A DNA stretch of 64,000 bases from Microbulbifer taiwanensis (GCF_014904815.1 NZ_JACZFR010000017.1:1-64000), one strand, 5' to 3'; positions 27,455-36,940 are shown, counted from the first letter of the stretch. Translations and numbers: made by a program. Notes: a model not told the origin generated them from the sequence alone.

Positions 27455-29578
27455 CTACTGGAAAGTCAGGCTCCATTCATTGATGGTGCCCGTATCCCGG
27501 CTGGCCCTGTCGCGCACCCGCAGCGACCACTGCCCCGCGGACGCCTCCGTACCAGCATCCAGGCTATACGTCTGGACTATATCGTCGGCACTGCCGCCGC
27601 TGCGGTCGTGCAGGCTGAACACGGCACCACTGGGGGCCAGCAGGTCAACCTCAAGGTCGCCGATATAGGTGTGGCTGATATCCACACTCACTTCTATGCC
27701 TTCAGAGGCCCCACCGCGATCCACGTCGACGGGACTGCTGACGCCGGTGGCGTTGTTGTCGGGTATCGAATAGCTGCCGGTGTTGGAATAAGTCACCGGG
27801 TCGCCATCACCGCCGCCGCCATCACCGGCGCCGATGGTCACGCTGTAATCCTCGACTTCGCCGTAATTGAAACTGCCACAGGGAGACGGGGCCGCGTTAT
27901 AGCGCATCGCGATGCGCAGGCGGCTGCTCACGCCCTCGCTGCCGGCCGGCACATTCAAGGTGCCATTTACGGTACCGGAGGAGGTACCGCCGGAGCTGAA
28001 GACTTCTTCGCCGCTATCGGTGAAGTCGCCATCGCCATTGAGATCTATCCAGACCTTCCAGTATTCACCGTAGCTGCTGCCGCTGAACGCCGGCGTCAGG
28101 CTGACGGCGTTGGCGCCCTCATTCAGATTGACCAGCTGCGCGGTGAAATCCGAATAGGTCGCCGAACCGGAGCTGTGGCTGAAGCCGGCCAGGTCGACCT
28201 GGCTGATCCACTCCTCGCTGGCATTGTCGGAACCGGCGCTGCAGTAATCCGGATCGGGATCCGGGTCCGGATTCTGGATGGCATCCCAGTCCGGCCGCAC
28301 GGTAAAGAGTCCGTTACCTATATCGCTCATAATGACGTTGCCACTGGCGAAATAGGCGTAGTTACTCCAGGTACCGGAAAATTGCGCACTGTTGGAGTTG
28401 GGGATGGTGTCGAAGTAGGCCACCTCGCTCAACTGGCCACCGGCAATATCCGCGGCATCGAGTATGCGCAATCCGGCGCGGTAATTGGACTCATAGATAT
28501 AGCCGTCGCGAGTATAGAGATTGTGATCTATTGCCGCGGTGGGCCCCACATAGCGCCCTATCTCCACCGGATTCTGCAGGTCGCTGACATCGTAGATGTA
28601 GGAAGTGGTGTTGTGGCCGTTGCGCGACTCGTCCAGTTCGTCGTTCATGATCAGGATGCTGTGGTTATCGTCAAGAAACCAGCCCTGGTGAGTATATTGC
28701 GATCCCTGGTACAGGGTGCGCGACAGCTGTACCGGATTGAATTTATCCGTGACGTCGACAATGGTGATGGTGTCCTCATTGTAGCCGACACAGATTTCGC
28801 GGCCGCTGTAGTCCGTATCCGGACCGGCGTAGATCACACACTGGGCATCGTGGGTGTAGCCGTCCGAGGAAAAACAGCCTGCGTACTGCGGGTTGGCCGG
28901 ATCGGAAATATCCACCATATAGAGGCCACCGCTGCACTGGTTGCTACCGACCACATAGGCGTAACCGCTGTCCTCATTGATGGCAATATTGTGCGCATTG
29001 CCGAAACCGCCCATATGCGCGCTTTCACTCAGGGTCTGCCCCGGCGAGGGCAGATTGCGCAGACTGCGCAAATCGAATACCTGCAGGCCGTGGGAGCTGT
29101 TGCCGCTGCCATCGGCGACGATAAAGGCGTGGTCGTTGTAGACCTTGACATCCCTCCAGGAGTCGGAACCGTTATTGTGGGAAGGCAGAAAGCCCAGGAA
29201 GACCGGCGACTCGGGCGCGGTAACATCCACGAACGAGGTGCCATTGGTACGCCCGACAATGGCAATCTCCGCTCCAGTCTGCGGATCGGAATAGCCCCAG
29301 ATGTCGTTGAGGTTGGCACTGCCGCCGCCCATATCGGCCTTGGCGACAAAGGACATCAAGTCGACGTTTTTACAGGGATAGCCGGCGGCACTGCCCCCCT
29401 GGCACAGGGTCGCTGCCTGCTGGTTTTCCATCAGGGCCTGCATTCCGGACGGCAGGGCCCCCTCGTTGCTGTCATCGTACTCGAAGCCATCGGGAAACAT
29501 CGCGCTGTGGCTCCAACTGAATACGGAAACCAGCGATAGCAGCATAGCTGCCAGACCCCGGTTAAATGGTTTGATCAT
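27455..29578 (-). CDS. Secreted choice-of-anchor B (LVIVD) protein with GEVED and P domains
   Basis: A 707-residue exported protein. A signal peptide (GLAAMLLSLVSVFSWSHS) is followed by about 400 residues of LVIVD-type propeller repeats (EIAIVGRTNGTSFVDVTAPESPVFLG, GYAYVVGSNQCSGGLYMVDISDP, and so on). A GEVED domain comes next (YWKVWIDLNGDGDFTDSGEEVFSSGG). The C-terminal P/proprotein-convertase domain (HTYIGDLEVDLLAPSGAVFSLHDRSGGSADD) often serves as a sorting or stabilising unit in secreted marine bacterial proteins. The ATG at MIKPFNRG is chosen because AAGGAA precedes it. An upstream extension of 63 codons lacks signal-peptide logic. No peptidase domain is present. Function is unknown. Confidence 0.82.
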   Translation of the reverse strand: MIKPFNRGLAAMLLSLVSVFSWSHSAMFPDGFEYDDSNEGALPSGMQALMENQQAATLCQGGSAAGYPCKNVDLMSFVAKADMGGGSANLNDIWGYSDPQTGAEIAIVGRTNGTSFVDVTAPESPVFLGFLPSHNNGSDSWRDVKVYNDHAFIVADGSGNSSHGLQVFDLRSLRNLPSPGQTLSESAHMGGFGNAHNIAINEDSGYAYVVGSNQCSGGLYMVDISDPANPQYAGCFSSDGYTHDAQCVIYAGPDTDYSGREICVGYNEDTITIVDVTDKFNPVQLSRTLYQGSQYTHQGWFLDDNHSILIMNDELDESRNGHNTTSYIYDVSDLQNPVEIGRYVGPTAAIDHNLYTRDGYIYESNYRAGLRILDAADIAGGQLSEVAYFDTIPNSNSAQFSGTWSNYAYFASGNVIMSDIGNGLFTVRPDWDAIQNPDPDPDPDYCSAGSDNASEEWISQVDLAGFSHSSGSATYSDFTAQLVNLNEGANAVSLTPAFSGSSYGEYWKVWIDLNGDGDFTDSGEEVFSSGGTSSGTVNGTLNVPAGSEGVSSRLRIAMRYNAAPSPCGSFNYGEVEDYSVTIGAGDGGGGDGDPVTYSNTGSYSIPDNNATGVSSPVDVDRGGASEGIEVSVDISHTYIGDLEVDLLAPSGAVFSLHDRSGGSADDIVQTYSLDAGTEASAGQWSLRVRDRASRDTGTINEWSLTFQ

Positions 29579-29951
29579 TGCTTGCGATTCCTTATTTTTA
29601 TTTGCGGCTTCAACCGCTGTATCACAAAGCAGACATGCTGCACCATCCACTGCAACAATGGAGCGGCTTGCAGTTTTGCGGACACCTCCAATACCAGCCA
29701 GCGCGTGTAGCGTGTCGGAAAGGGAGGCTTGCGGTTTCATTTGTCCGGTCGGGAACGACGATTCCATGCGATATCGCTTGTGGCTCCACCACCGGAATCC
29801 TGACCGCTATTGCGCCGACCAGTATAATGACCGCAATCCAAAAAGCATTGGGAGAAAATGGCTATTGGCTAAGGATTGGCAAAAACAAAACAATTCCGGC
29901 GCCAGGCGATTATTAGTCAAAAAGAGGGGAATAACAGCGGTACGATAGTCC
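29579..29951. other. Intergenic region upstream of the LVIVD-protein gene
   Basis: This 373-bp gap between two minus-strand genes has no gene that can be supported. It should hold the promoter of the LVIVD-protein gene and the transcript end of the GGDEF-EAL gene. No clear hairpin terminator was found. Confidence 0.4.
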
Positions 29952-32900
29952 TTATCCCAACAGCAGAATTTCGCTTTTACTCGAGATTTCTTCGGTACTT
30001 TCGCTTCCAGCCTGCAGGAGTTTTTCCAGCGGCTGCGGTCTCCCGATATGGTAACCCTGGATCAGATCCACACCGATGCTGCGCAGGCGCGCCGCCGTGG
30101 CAGCGTCCTCGACATACTCGGCAATGGTCTTGGCCCCCAACCGGTGCGCCACCTGGTGAATGGATTCGACGATGATCAGGTCGACAAAATTGGATTCCAC
30201 CTGACGCACGAAGCTGCCGTCGATCTTGATGAAGTCTATGGAGAAAGCCTTCAGGTAATTGAATGAACTGAGACCATTGCCGAAATCGTCCAGCGCCACC
30301 TTGCAGCCCATCCTGCGCAGGGTTGCCACAAAGTGACTGGCGCTCTCCATCTGATTCACCATCGCCGTCTCGGTAATCTCAAAACTGATTCGCGACAGCG
30401 GAATGGAAACCTGCTCCAACACCTTGATCACGTGCGCCTGGAATTCGGAATCGCCGAGCGCTTCCGCGGAGAGGTTCAGGGAGAAACTGAACCCCGCCGC
30501 ATAGATCTGCTCGGCACGGCGTATCAGCACTTCGTCCACCACCCAGCGATCCACCTGCAACATCAGGCCATAGCGCTCGGCCGCGGGGATAAAGGCGGCC
30601 GGAAGAATCAGCTTGCCGTAATCGTCAACCATGCGCACCAGCATTTCGTAGTGATTGACCTCACCGACATTGCAGGTGTCGGCGATCGGCTGCACGCATA
30701 GCGTCAGGCGGCTCTCGTCGAGCGCCTCCCGAATCGCCGAAGCCATAATGATTTCCCGGTGCTGTTCGGCGGCCGCACTCTGCTCCATCTCGTAAATCAT
30801 CACGGTGCCGCGGCTGGCGTGCTTGGCCGAGTAACAGGCCACGTCTGCCTGGCTGAGCAGGTCACCGAGGCGGTCATTGCGCACACTTATCTCTGTAATC
30901 CCGATACTCGCACCCACATCGTAGACGCGCTCGTTCCACGGAAAACGCAGGGTTACTATCTGGCGAATCAATTGCTCGCAGCGAATCTTTGCCTGCTCCT
31001 TACTGCAATTGCGAAACAACAACCCGAATTCATCACCGCCGAGACGCGCCACGCTGTCGGAAGTGCGCAGCAGGGCACGCAGATACTTGCTGATTTTCTT
31101 CAGCAGTGCATCGCCGGCCAGGTGCCCGGCACTGTCATTGATGACCTTGAAGCGGTCGAGATCGATATAGGCCAGCGCGTGGTTCTCGTCATTCTCCCGC
31201 GCGCTTTCAATGGCCTGCAGCAACTCGCGCTTAAAGGCATCGCGATTGGGTAGACCGGTCAGGTCGTCGTGGGATGCCTTGTAACTCAGCTGCCGGATCA
31301 GCTGTCGCGACTCGCTCACATCCTGAAACACCATCACCGCACCCAGCATCTGGCTGCGATTCGTCTTCAGCGGCGATGCGGAATTCTTGATATCGTAAGT
31401 GCGCCCGTCGCGACTGTGGAGCACGGCGCCCTCGGTACCGCGCACCGCTTCGCCCAACTGTAGACACTCCGCCACGGGATTGGCCAGCGGCTTGCCCTCA
31501 CGGCCCTGGGTAATGTGGAATATGGTATCCACTGGCTGGCCACTCGCCTGCTGCAGTGCGACTCCGGTCATCTGTTCCGCGACCGGATTCATGAAGTTCA
31601 CGCGCTGATTGACATCGGTGGCAATGACCGCATCGGCGATCGACGACAGGGTCACCTGCAGCCGCTCCTTGGTTTCCAGCAGACTGGATTCGCTGCGCTT
31701 GCGCCAATCGACATCCTCAACCTGGACCAGGGAATAGAGCGGCTCCCCGTCGACACCCCGGGCCAGGCAGCAGGACAGAAAGCCCCAGACAACCTCCCCA
31801 TCCTTGCGCATATAGCGATTTTCCAACTGCGGCGACTCGCGCTTGCCCTTTGTGAAGGCGAGCCACAGCGCCCGGCTGGCCGGGTGATCTTCAGCAAAGG
31901 TGATATCGAAAATGCTCTTGCCGATCAGCTCGCGCTCCTCGTAGCGCAGGAAATGGCAGAAGCTTTGGTTCGCTCGCAGGATAAATCCGTCCAGGGAGAT
32001 CAGCAGCATCCCGATACGGGACTGCTCCACTGCTGCGCGGAAACTGCTCTCCATTTCCACGATGCGCGCATTGCGATTGCGCTCGACATTGGTGTAAACC
32101 GCCATGGCGTAGGCGGGTATTGCCGAAGCGAAAATCACCAGCATCAGGAGGCTCCCGGTCTGCTGCCCGGATACCGGGGCAATACTCGGATTGGCGTGCC
32201 CCTCGATGCCGATATATTTCAGTGCCAGCAGCAGAATAACGCTGAAAATCACAGCCAGAGTCTGGAACAGAGGCAGCCTGGTGGCCACCCAGATCAGCGG
32301 CAGGGCGACAAACACAAACGGCAGCAGTGCCACCTCGAGAATCAGGTAGATAGCAACTATGGCAACGGTTGTAATGATGAGCAGGCGACCGAGGAGGGCG
32401 CGATCCAGCAGTGCCTTGAAAGAATCCACAGTGCAATTCAGCACCAGGGGCAGCAGTACGAGAATTCCCGCCGCATCAGCCAGATACCAGGCGGGAAAAA
32501 TCGCGGAGTATTCCAGCCCGGTGCGCACAACGGCGATTGCCGTGCCGATACTGGCGCTGGTCAAAGGTGGCAGGAGTGCGGTTATCAGTGTAAAACCGGC
32601 CCAGCGCTCGAGACTGTCAAAATAGCCCCCGGCCGGAAAGTAACGCTGCAACAACCAGGCCGCCAACAGGACTTCGGCAAGTCCCGCCAGGGTGTAGATC
32701 GCCGCCACCCCGCCCTCAAAGCCCATACTCAGGCCGGCCAGCACGTTGACGGCGAAAAAAGTACCGATAAGAACAGGCCAGTCCCGCAGGCGGTGCCTGT
32801 ACAGAAATGCAATGGCAACGGCGTCGGCGAGCCAGATAACGGCACTGCCGCCGTTAAAACTGAGCAGCTGCTTACAGATCACCACGAAGACAGTGCTGAG

Positions 32901-32984
32901 TACTGCCAGGAGTAGCGCTGAGACCCAAAGACGTAAGCGGGATTCCCGCCCTTCCTGGCGGTAATCCGGGAGAAACACAGACAT
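29952..32984 (-). CDS. MASE1-PAS-GGDEF-EAL membrane protein (c-di-GMP turnover)
   Basis: A 1010-residue signalling protein. The N-terminus is a multi-pass MASE1 sensor (AVIWLADAVAIAFLYRHRL, PAWYLADAAGILVLLPLVL). Two PAS domains follow (SFRAAVEQSRIGMLLISLDG; LSSIADAVIATDVNQRVNFMNP). The GGDEF domain is intact (RLGGDEFGLLF, about residue 650). The EAL domain has an EML variant of the signature (about residue 780) but keeps the metal and general-base residues: SLNLS, FEITET, LDDFGNG, IKIDGSF, AEYVE and LIQGY. Both synthesis and hydrolysis of c-di-GMP are possible. It may be functionally linked to the adjacent sensor kinase, but the gap is 113 bp and co-transcription is unproven. Confidence 0.92.
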   Translation of the reverse strand: MSVFLPDYRQEGRESRLRLWVSALLLAVLSTVFVVICKQLLSFNGGSAVIWLADAVAIAFLYRHRLRDWPVLIGTFFAVNVLAGLSMGFEGGVAAIYTLAGLAEVLLAAWLLQRYFPAGGYFDSLERWAGFTLITALLPPLTSASIGTAIAVVRTGLEYSAIFPAWYLADAAGILVLLPLVLNCTVDSFKALLDRALLGRLLIITTVAIVAIYLILEVALLPFVFVALPLIWVATRLPLFQTLAVIFSVILLLALKYIGIEGHANPSIAPVSGQQTGSLLMLVIFASAIPAYAMAVYTNVERNRNARIVEMESSFRAAVEQSRIGMLLISLDGFILRANQSFCHFLRYEERELIGKSIFDITFAEDHPASRALWLAFTKGKRESPQLENRYMRKDGEVVWGFLSCCLARGVDGEPLYSLVQVEDVDWRKRSESSLLETKERLQVTLSSIADAVIATDVNQRVNFMNPVAEQMTGVALQQASGQPVDTIFHITQGREGKPLANPVAECLQLGEAVRGTEGAVLHSRDGRTYDIKNSASPLKTNRSQMLGAVMVFQDVSESRQLIRQLSYKASHDDLTGLPNRDAFKRELLQAIESARENDENHALAYIDLDRFKVINDSAGHLAGDALLKKISKYLRALLRTSDSVARLGGDEFGLLFRNCSKEQAKIRCEQLIRQIVTLRFPWNERVYDVGASIGITEISVRNDRLGDLLSQADVACYSAKHASRGTVMIYEMEQSAAAEQHREIIMASAIREALDESRLTLCVQPIADTCNVGEVNHYEMLVRMVDDYGKLILPAAFIPAAERYGLMLQVDRWVVDEVLIRRAEQIYAAGFSFSLNLSAEALGDSEFQAHVIKVLEQVSIPLSRISFEITETAMVNQMESASHFVATLRRMGCKVALDDFGNGLSSFNYLKAFSIDFIKIDGSFVRQVESNFVDLIIVESIHQVAHRLGAKTIAEYVEDAATAARLRSIGVDLIQGYHIGRPQPLEKLLQAGSESTEEISSKSEILLLG

Positions 32985-33097
32985 CCACTTCCTCGGTTTA
33001 TTGGTATCGTTCCGTGAGTACTGCCTGATTATATTTGATCAGCCAACGACTGGCTCAAACGCAGCAAGTGTAGACGAGTACGAAATAATAGAAACCA

Positions 33098-35149
33098 TTA
33101 ATTTTGTGTAACCTTATCGCCAGGCCCAACGGATTCTGCGGTAGCGGGGGCACACTTCTGCAACACCTGGGACAACTGTACCAATTCAAATCCTTCTGGC
33201 AGGGCTGCGTCGCACTCCTCCCCACTGCACTCTCCAATCGCCACAAAGCGAATACATTCTGTCAGCGGATCCTCTTTCAGGATTTGCGCCATATCTGTCG
33301 CCGACATGCCCGGCACGGAGGAATCGAACAACACTACGTCAGGACACTGGGTACGGGCGGCAAAAATAGCCTCCACCGCGTCGGCGGCAACCAGGTGTTG
33401 GACCTGGGAAAAGCCACTCAGCATGGATTTCAGACGGTTGATAACTGTGGGGCGATTGTCCACCTGCAGCAGGCGGCACGGGGGAATTTCCACCGGCGCG
33501 CTCGGCCGCGCGGAGAGCTGCATCAACTCCACCGGTGCATCTATCAGGGGAAACTCGATCCAGAAAATGGATCCCTGGTCCTCGTGACTGTCAAAATCAA
33601 TGCGCCCACCCATGGCCTCGGTCAACCGCTTGGCGATTGCCAGCCCCACGCCGGTGCCCTCTATCTGCCCCTTTTCCGCCCCCAGGCGATTGAAAGGCTC
33701 GAAGACCTCTGCGCGCTTTTCCTCGGGAATGCCCTTGCCGGTATCCAGGATGCTGAGGCGCAGCCAGCCCTCCGCCTGGGGGGCGAAATTGATCACCACG
33801 CGGCCGTTCTCGCGGTTGTATTTCACCGCATTGCCCGCCAGGTTCAGCACCACCTGTTTGAAGCGCACCGGGTCGGCGCAGATAAAGGCAGATTCCCAGC
33901 CCAGAGGCTCGAAGATAAGACTGACGCGGCGGGTTTCCGCCAGTGGCTCCAGCAGGCGGCGGCAATCCGCCACCAGTGCCGCCGGCTGCATCGGCTCCAT
34001 CGACGGCGCCAGCCGGTGGCTGTCGATGCGTGCCAGCTCCAGCACGTCGCCCACCAGGTGCAGCAGGTGCTGCCCGGCGCGGCGGATCTCGCCCAGTCGC
34101 TGGCGCTGGTCCGGATTGAGGCTCTGGTCCAGCTCCACCATCTGGCTGTAACCGAGTATCGCATTCAGCGGCGTGCGCAATTCGTGACTGAGACTGAACA
34201 GCAGGTCGGTCCGGTTGGCATTTTCCTGCCGCAACTGCCGCAGTTCGCGTTCGGCGCGCGCCAGCGCCTCGCGATTGCCGGTGATATCCTGCAGGACACC
34301 GAGCACTCGCACGGGCTCGCCTTTACTATTGCGTTGCGCCTGACCGCGGCAGCGCACCCAGACAATTCCGCCGTCCCGGTGCCAGAGGCGGAATTCCACA
34401 TCCAGCGGCAGCTGTTCGCGCACGTGATCCTTCATCGCCTGCTCGGCACTGGGGAAATCCTCCGGCAACATGCGCGACTTCCAGTGCGAGAGCGCGGTGC
34501 GCGCATCGCTGTCCACCGGGCTGTGCTCATAGCCCAGCATGGCCCAACAAGCGCTGTCCAGCACCACCTCGTCGGCGCGCAGATCCCACTCCCAGAGACC
34601 GTCACCCACCCCGGCCAGCGCCTGTAATGGACGCTCGCCCGGAAGGTTGGACAGGTAGCGCACCGACAGCGTCTCGGTATAGTCGGCGCAACTGCCGATC
34701 AGCAGGAACTCGCCCGGCTCGCCGCCGCAGTCGGCAGCATTCAGGGCTTTACCCCACAACCGCAACCAGTAAAGTTGCCCGACGCCGTCATAAGCGCGAA
34801 AGGCAATATCAAAGGAACCGCCCTGGTTACTGATGCGCCGGCGAAGCACCAGCAGCTTGTCGCGATCATCGGAGTGCACAAGATGCAGTTCGTCGCCGGT
34901 CCAGAGTCCGGCGAGGGCTTCCCGCCCATCTTTGGCAAAGGTCGACCAGAAGTCGCCCTGGACACTTTGGCGACCGGTGCGCGGATGCCATTCCCACAAG
35001 CCGCAATCCACATCCAGCAACAGGCTCTGCAGGTATGTCGCCCGCCGGGCCAGCTGCACCGGCTCGAGTGCGCTCAGCTCTTCGGTGGCAGCCAGCTGCA
35101 GTGGCAGCCCGCGCAATTCGGGGGTCGATGACTGGGACAAGGGCTTCAC
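33098..35149 (-). CDS. PAS sensor histidine kinase with degenerate C-terminal receiver
   Basis: A 683-residue protein with no membrane segment, so a cytosolic sensor. Two PAS/PAC-like regions (about 45-160 and 180-295; GDGLWEWDLRADEVVLD ... VRVLGVLQDITGNREA) precede a HisKA domain with His322 in LFSLSHELRTPLNAILGYSQM. The HATPase domain has N-box VVLNLAGNAVKYN, G1 DTGKGIPEEKRAEVFEPF and G2 GTGVGLAIAKRL. The C-terminal REC-like domain keeps a candidate phospho-Asp (VVLFDSSVPGMSATDM). It lacks the second acidic residue of the metal pocket (LLQVDNRPTV) and the Thr/Lys switch (FVAIGECSGEE). No cognate regulator gene is adjacent. Confidence 0.88.
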   Translation of the reverse strand: MKPLSQSSTPELRGLPLQLAATEELSALEPVQLARRATYLQSLLLDVDCGLWEWHPRTGRQSVQGDFWSTFAKDGREALAGLWTGDELHLVHSDDRDKLLVLRRRISNQGGSFDIAFRAYDGVGQLYWLRLWGKALNAADCGGEPGEFLLIGSCADYTETLSVRYLSNLPGERPLQALAGVGDGLWEWDLRADEVVLDSACWAMLGYEHSPVDSDARTALSHWKSRMLPEDFPSAEQAMKDHVREQLPLDVEFRLWHRDGGIVWVRCRGQAQRNSKGEPVRVLGVLQDITGNREALARAERELRQLRQENANRTDLLFSLSHELRTPLNAILGYSQMVELDQSLNPDQRQRLGEIRRAGQHLLHLVGDVLELARIDSHRLAPSMEPMQPAALVADCRRLLEPLAETRRVSLIFEPLGWESAFICADPVRFKQVVLNLAGNAVKYNRENGRVVINFAPQAEGWLRLSILDTGKGIPEEKRAEVFEPFNRLGAEKGQIEGTGVGLAIAKRLTEAMGGRIDFDSHEDQGSIFWIEFPLIDAPVELMQLSARPSAPVEIPPCRLLQVDNRPTVINRLKSMLSGFSQVQHLVAADAVEAIFAARTQCPDVVLFDSSVPGMSATDMAQILKEDPLTECIRFVAIGECSGEECDAALPEGFELVQLSQVLQKCAPATAESVGPGDKVTQN

Positions 35150-35283
35150 ATTAATTTATGCATCTCATTCACTGGCTAAGTGAATCATTTATCACCAGCC
35201 GTGAAAAGAGCAGCGACGATCCCTGCCTAGAGCAAAGGGGAGCAACCCCGACCTGTATGGGCGAACCGGTTATAAGGGGCGGA

Positions 35284-35311
35284 TAAAAAAAGGCCCCGCA
35301 ATGCGGGGCCT
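35284..35311 (-). terminator. Intrinsic terminator, minus-strand orientation
   Basis: On the minus strand AGGCCCCGCATTGCGGGGCC is followed by seven T residues. On the plus strand the hairpin is followed by GAATC, so it works only leftward. Confidence 0.8.
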
Positions 35312-35459
35312 GAATCAGCGATGATGAGAGAAAACGGGAAGTCACGAAGAAACAACATTTGCCATAACCCGTGATGGATTCCCGGAGCGCGGGCCTTGCG
35401 GCCCACAGCAGAGTAAACGCAACCCTTATGCCAACTTTCCAGAGGCCGCCAATTCCGGG

Positions 35460-35654
35460 CTAGATGCCCGCTGAAAAGAGAAAATCTCCCGGCGCACGAA
35501 CCAACAGGGTTCCCGGAGCGTTACCGCTGCACCAAAAAAAGGCAAATGTGACCAGACTGCCTTCGCAGTTCCCAATCCCCGCCCGGCGGGGGTGCCCCAC
35601 CCGACAGGATCGGTTAGCATCTGTCGAAAGTTGGCCGAAGAAAAAGTGACTCAC
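35460..35654 (-). CDS. Possible 64-residue peptide of unknown function
   Basis: A GTG-initiated frame (start VSHFFFGQLSTDANRS, end GDFLFSAGI) precedes the minus-strand terminator at 35284-35311. The translated text is Gly/Arg/Cys-rich. Two other frames across the same DNA are also open, so the openness may simply reflect base composition or a structured RNA. No Shine-Dalgarno was seen. Confidence 0.25.
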   Translation of the reverse strand: MSHFFFGQLSTDANRSCRVGHPRRAGIGNCEGSLVTFAFFWCSGNAPGTLLVRAPGDFLFSAGI

Positions 35655-35720
35655 CAGTCCTCATTTACAATGGGGATTCGCGAGCCAACCAACGCAGTAG
35701 CCTCTCACTAGGGTTGTACT

Positions 35721-36884
35721 ATGAATCTAGCCTCCAAGGCCCCAGAACCTGCCAATCCACCGCGCCTGTGGGTTACCACCATCCTATTTTCCAGCACGGC
35801 GCTGGCGGCCCTGATTCTGGTGCCGCTGTACGGCGTGCTCTACGGCTACCACTGGTACCAGTGGCTGGCGTTCGCCGTCTACGGTGCCCTGTGCGGTTTT
35901 TCCATCACTGCCGGTTATCACCGCCTCTGGTCGCACCGCACCTATGAGGCGCACTGGTCCCTGCGCCTGCTGTTTGCCCTGTTCGGTGCCGCGGCGCTGC
36001 AGAACAGTGTACTGATCTGGTGCTCGGGCCACCGCCGCCACCACCGGCATGTGGACGACAACGATCACGACCCCTACTCCGCCAGACGCGGTTTCTGGTT
36101 CTCGCATATCGGCTGGATGCTGCGGGACTACCCCAGCGGCAAAGTCGATTTCGACAATGCCAAGGATCTTCAGCGCGACAAGATCGTCATGTGGCAGCAC
36201 AACCACTATGTTCCCATCACCCTGGCGATGAACCTGGGCCTGCCGCTGGCACTGGGTCTGCTGACAGGCGACGTCATGGGCATGCTGCTGCTCGCCGGCG
36301 TGCTGCGCATCGTGGTCAACCACCACACGACTTTCTTTATCAACTCGCTGGCACACATCTGGGGCCGGCGACCCTACACCGACGAAAACAGCGCGCGCGA
36401 CAACGACCTGCTGGCCTTTTTCACTTTCGGCGAGGGCTATCACAACTACCATCACATCTTCCAGACCGATTACCGCAATGGTATCCGCTGGTACCAGTGG
36501 GACCCGACCAAGTGGCTGATCAAAACTGCGAGCTGGCTCGGCCTGGCGCGCAACCTGAAAACGGTACCGGCGATGCGCATCCAGCGCGCCATGCTCACCA
36601 TGCAGTTCAAGCGCGCGGAACAGAAACTGCAGCTATCCAATCACAAGGAGCGCTGGCGCCAGTTGCTGGAAAAGGAAGCGCAGGACTTCTCCGCGGCGTT
36701 GAACGAGTGGAAAGAATTGCAATCCCGCCGCTATGAGAACGCCCGCGAACGCCTGCTGGCCAAGTGGGAAACCGCGGCTATCCGTACGCGGGTGAAAGAA
36801 CTGGAATACAGCCTGAAGATGCAGCGCAAGCGCCTGCAGATCATGATGGAACAGTTCCACCTGTGCCCGGTTACCGCCAGCTGA
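35721..36884 (+). CDS. Acyl-CoA / acyl-lipid delta-9-type fatty acid desaturase
   Basis: A 387-residue membrane di-iron desaturase introducing a double bond in fatty acyl chains. The three His boxes of the stearoyl-CoA desaturase family are HRLWSH, HRRHH and HNYHH, and hydrophobic segments lie between them. The C-terminal ~110 residues are highly charged and predicted helical or coiled-coil (FKRAEQKLQLSNHKERWRQLLEKEAQDF ... LEYSLKMQRKRLQIMMEQ). This extends beyond the usual catalytic core of about 280-300 residues. A bidirectional terminator follows the gene. Aerobic membrane fluidity control is the likely role. Confidence 0.92.
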   Translation: MNLASKAPEPANPPRLWVTTILFSSTALAALILVPLYGVLYGYHWYQWLAFAVYGALCGFSITAGYHRLWSHRTYEAHWSLRLLFALFGAAALQNSVLIWCSGHRRHHRHVDDNDHDPYSARRGFWFSHIGWMLRDYPSGKVDFDNAKDLQRDKIVMWQHNHYVPITLAMNLGLPLALGLLTGDVMGMLLLAGVLRIVVNHHTTFFINSLAHIWGRRPYTDENSARDNDLLAFFTFGEGYHNYHHIFQTDYRNGIRWYQWDPTKWLIKTASWLGLARNLKTVPAMRIQRAMLTMQFKRAEQKLQLSNHKERWRQLLEKEAQDFSAALNEWKELQSRRYENARERLLAKWETAAIRTRVKELEYSLKMQRKRLQIMMEQFHLCPVTAS

Positions 36885-36907
36885 AACCGGCAACGGCATC
36901 CAGATAC

Positions 36908-36940
36908 AAAAAGGGCGAACCATCGGGTTCGCCCTTTTTT
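36908..36940. terminator. Bidirectional intrinsic terminator
   Basis: GGGCGAAC (36913-36920) and GTTCGCCC (36927-36934) form the stem, with AAAAA on the left and TTTTTT on the right. It is positioned to end both the desaturase gene (+) and the ATP-grasp module (-). Confidence 0.9.

Larger units (their letters stand above)
35150..35720. other. 571-bp gap with a possible minus-strand transcript
   Basis: No recognised gene. A minus-strand intrinsic terminator lies at 35284-35311. To its right is a GC-rich block with hairpins (CCCCGCCGGGCGGGG; CTGCGAAGGCAG). All of 35426-35654 is open in two minus-strand frames and largely in one plus-strand frame. Since the terminator points left and no gene lies just before it, a small RNA or short peptide gene on the minus strand is likely. 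The identity is unknown. Confidence 0.4.

Noticed and set aside
27608-29539. Plus-strand frame of 643 codons opposite the LVIVD-protein gene
   Set aside because: Antisense shadow; the minus strand has signal peptide, LVIVD, GEVED and P domains.
29579-29767. 63-codon N-terminal extension of the LVIVD protein
   Set aside because: The downstream ATG has a good Shine-Dalgarno and a proper signal peptide directly after it.
35284-35720. RNase P RNA, tmRNA or 6S RNA in the gap before the desaturase gene
   Set aside because: None of the conserved core sequences of these RNAs that I could check for is present in either orientation.
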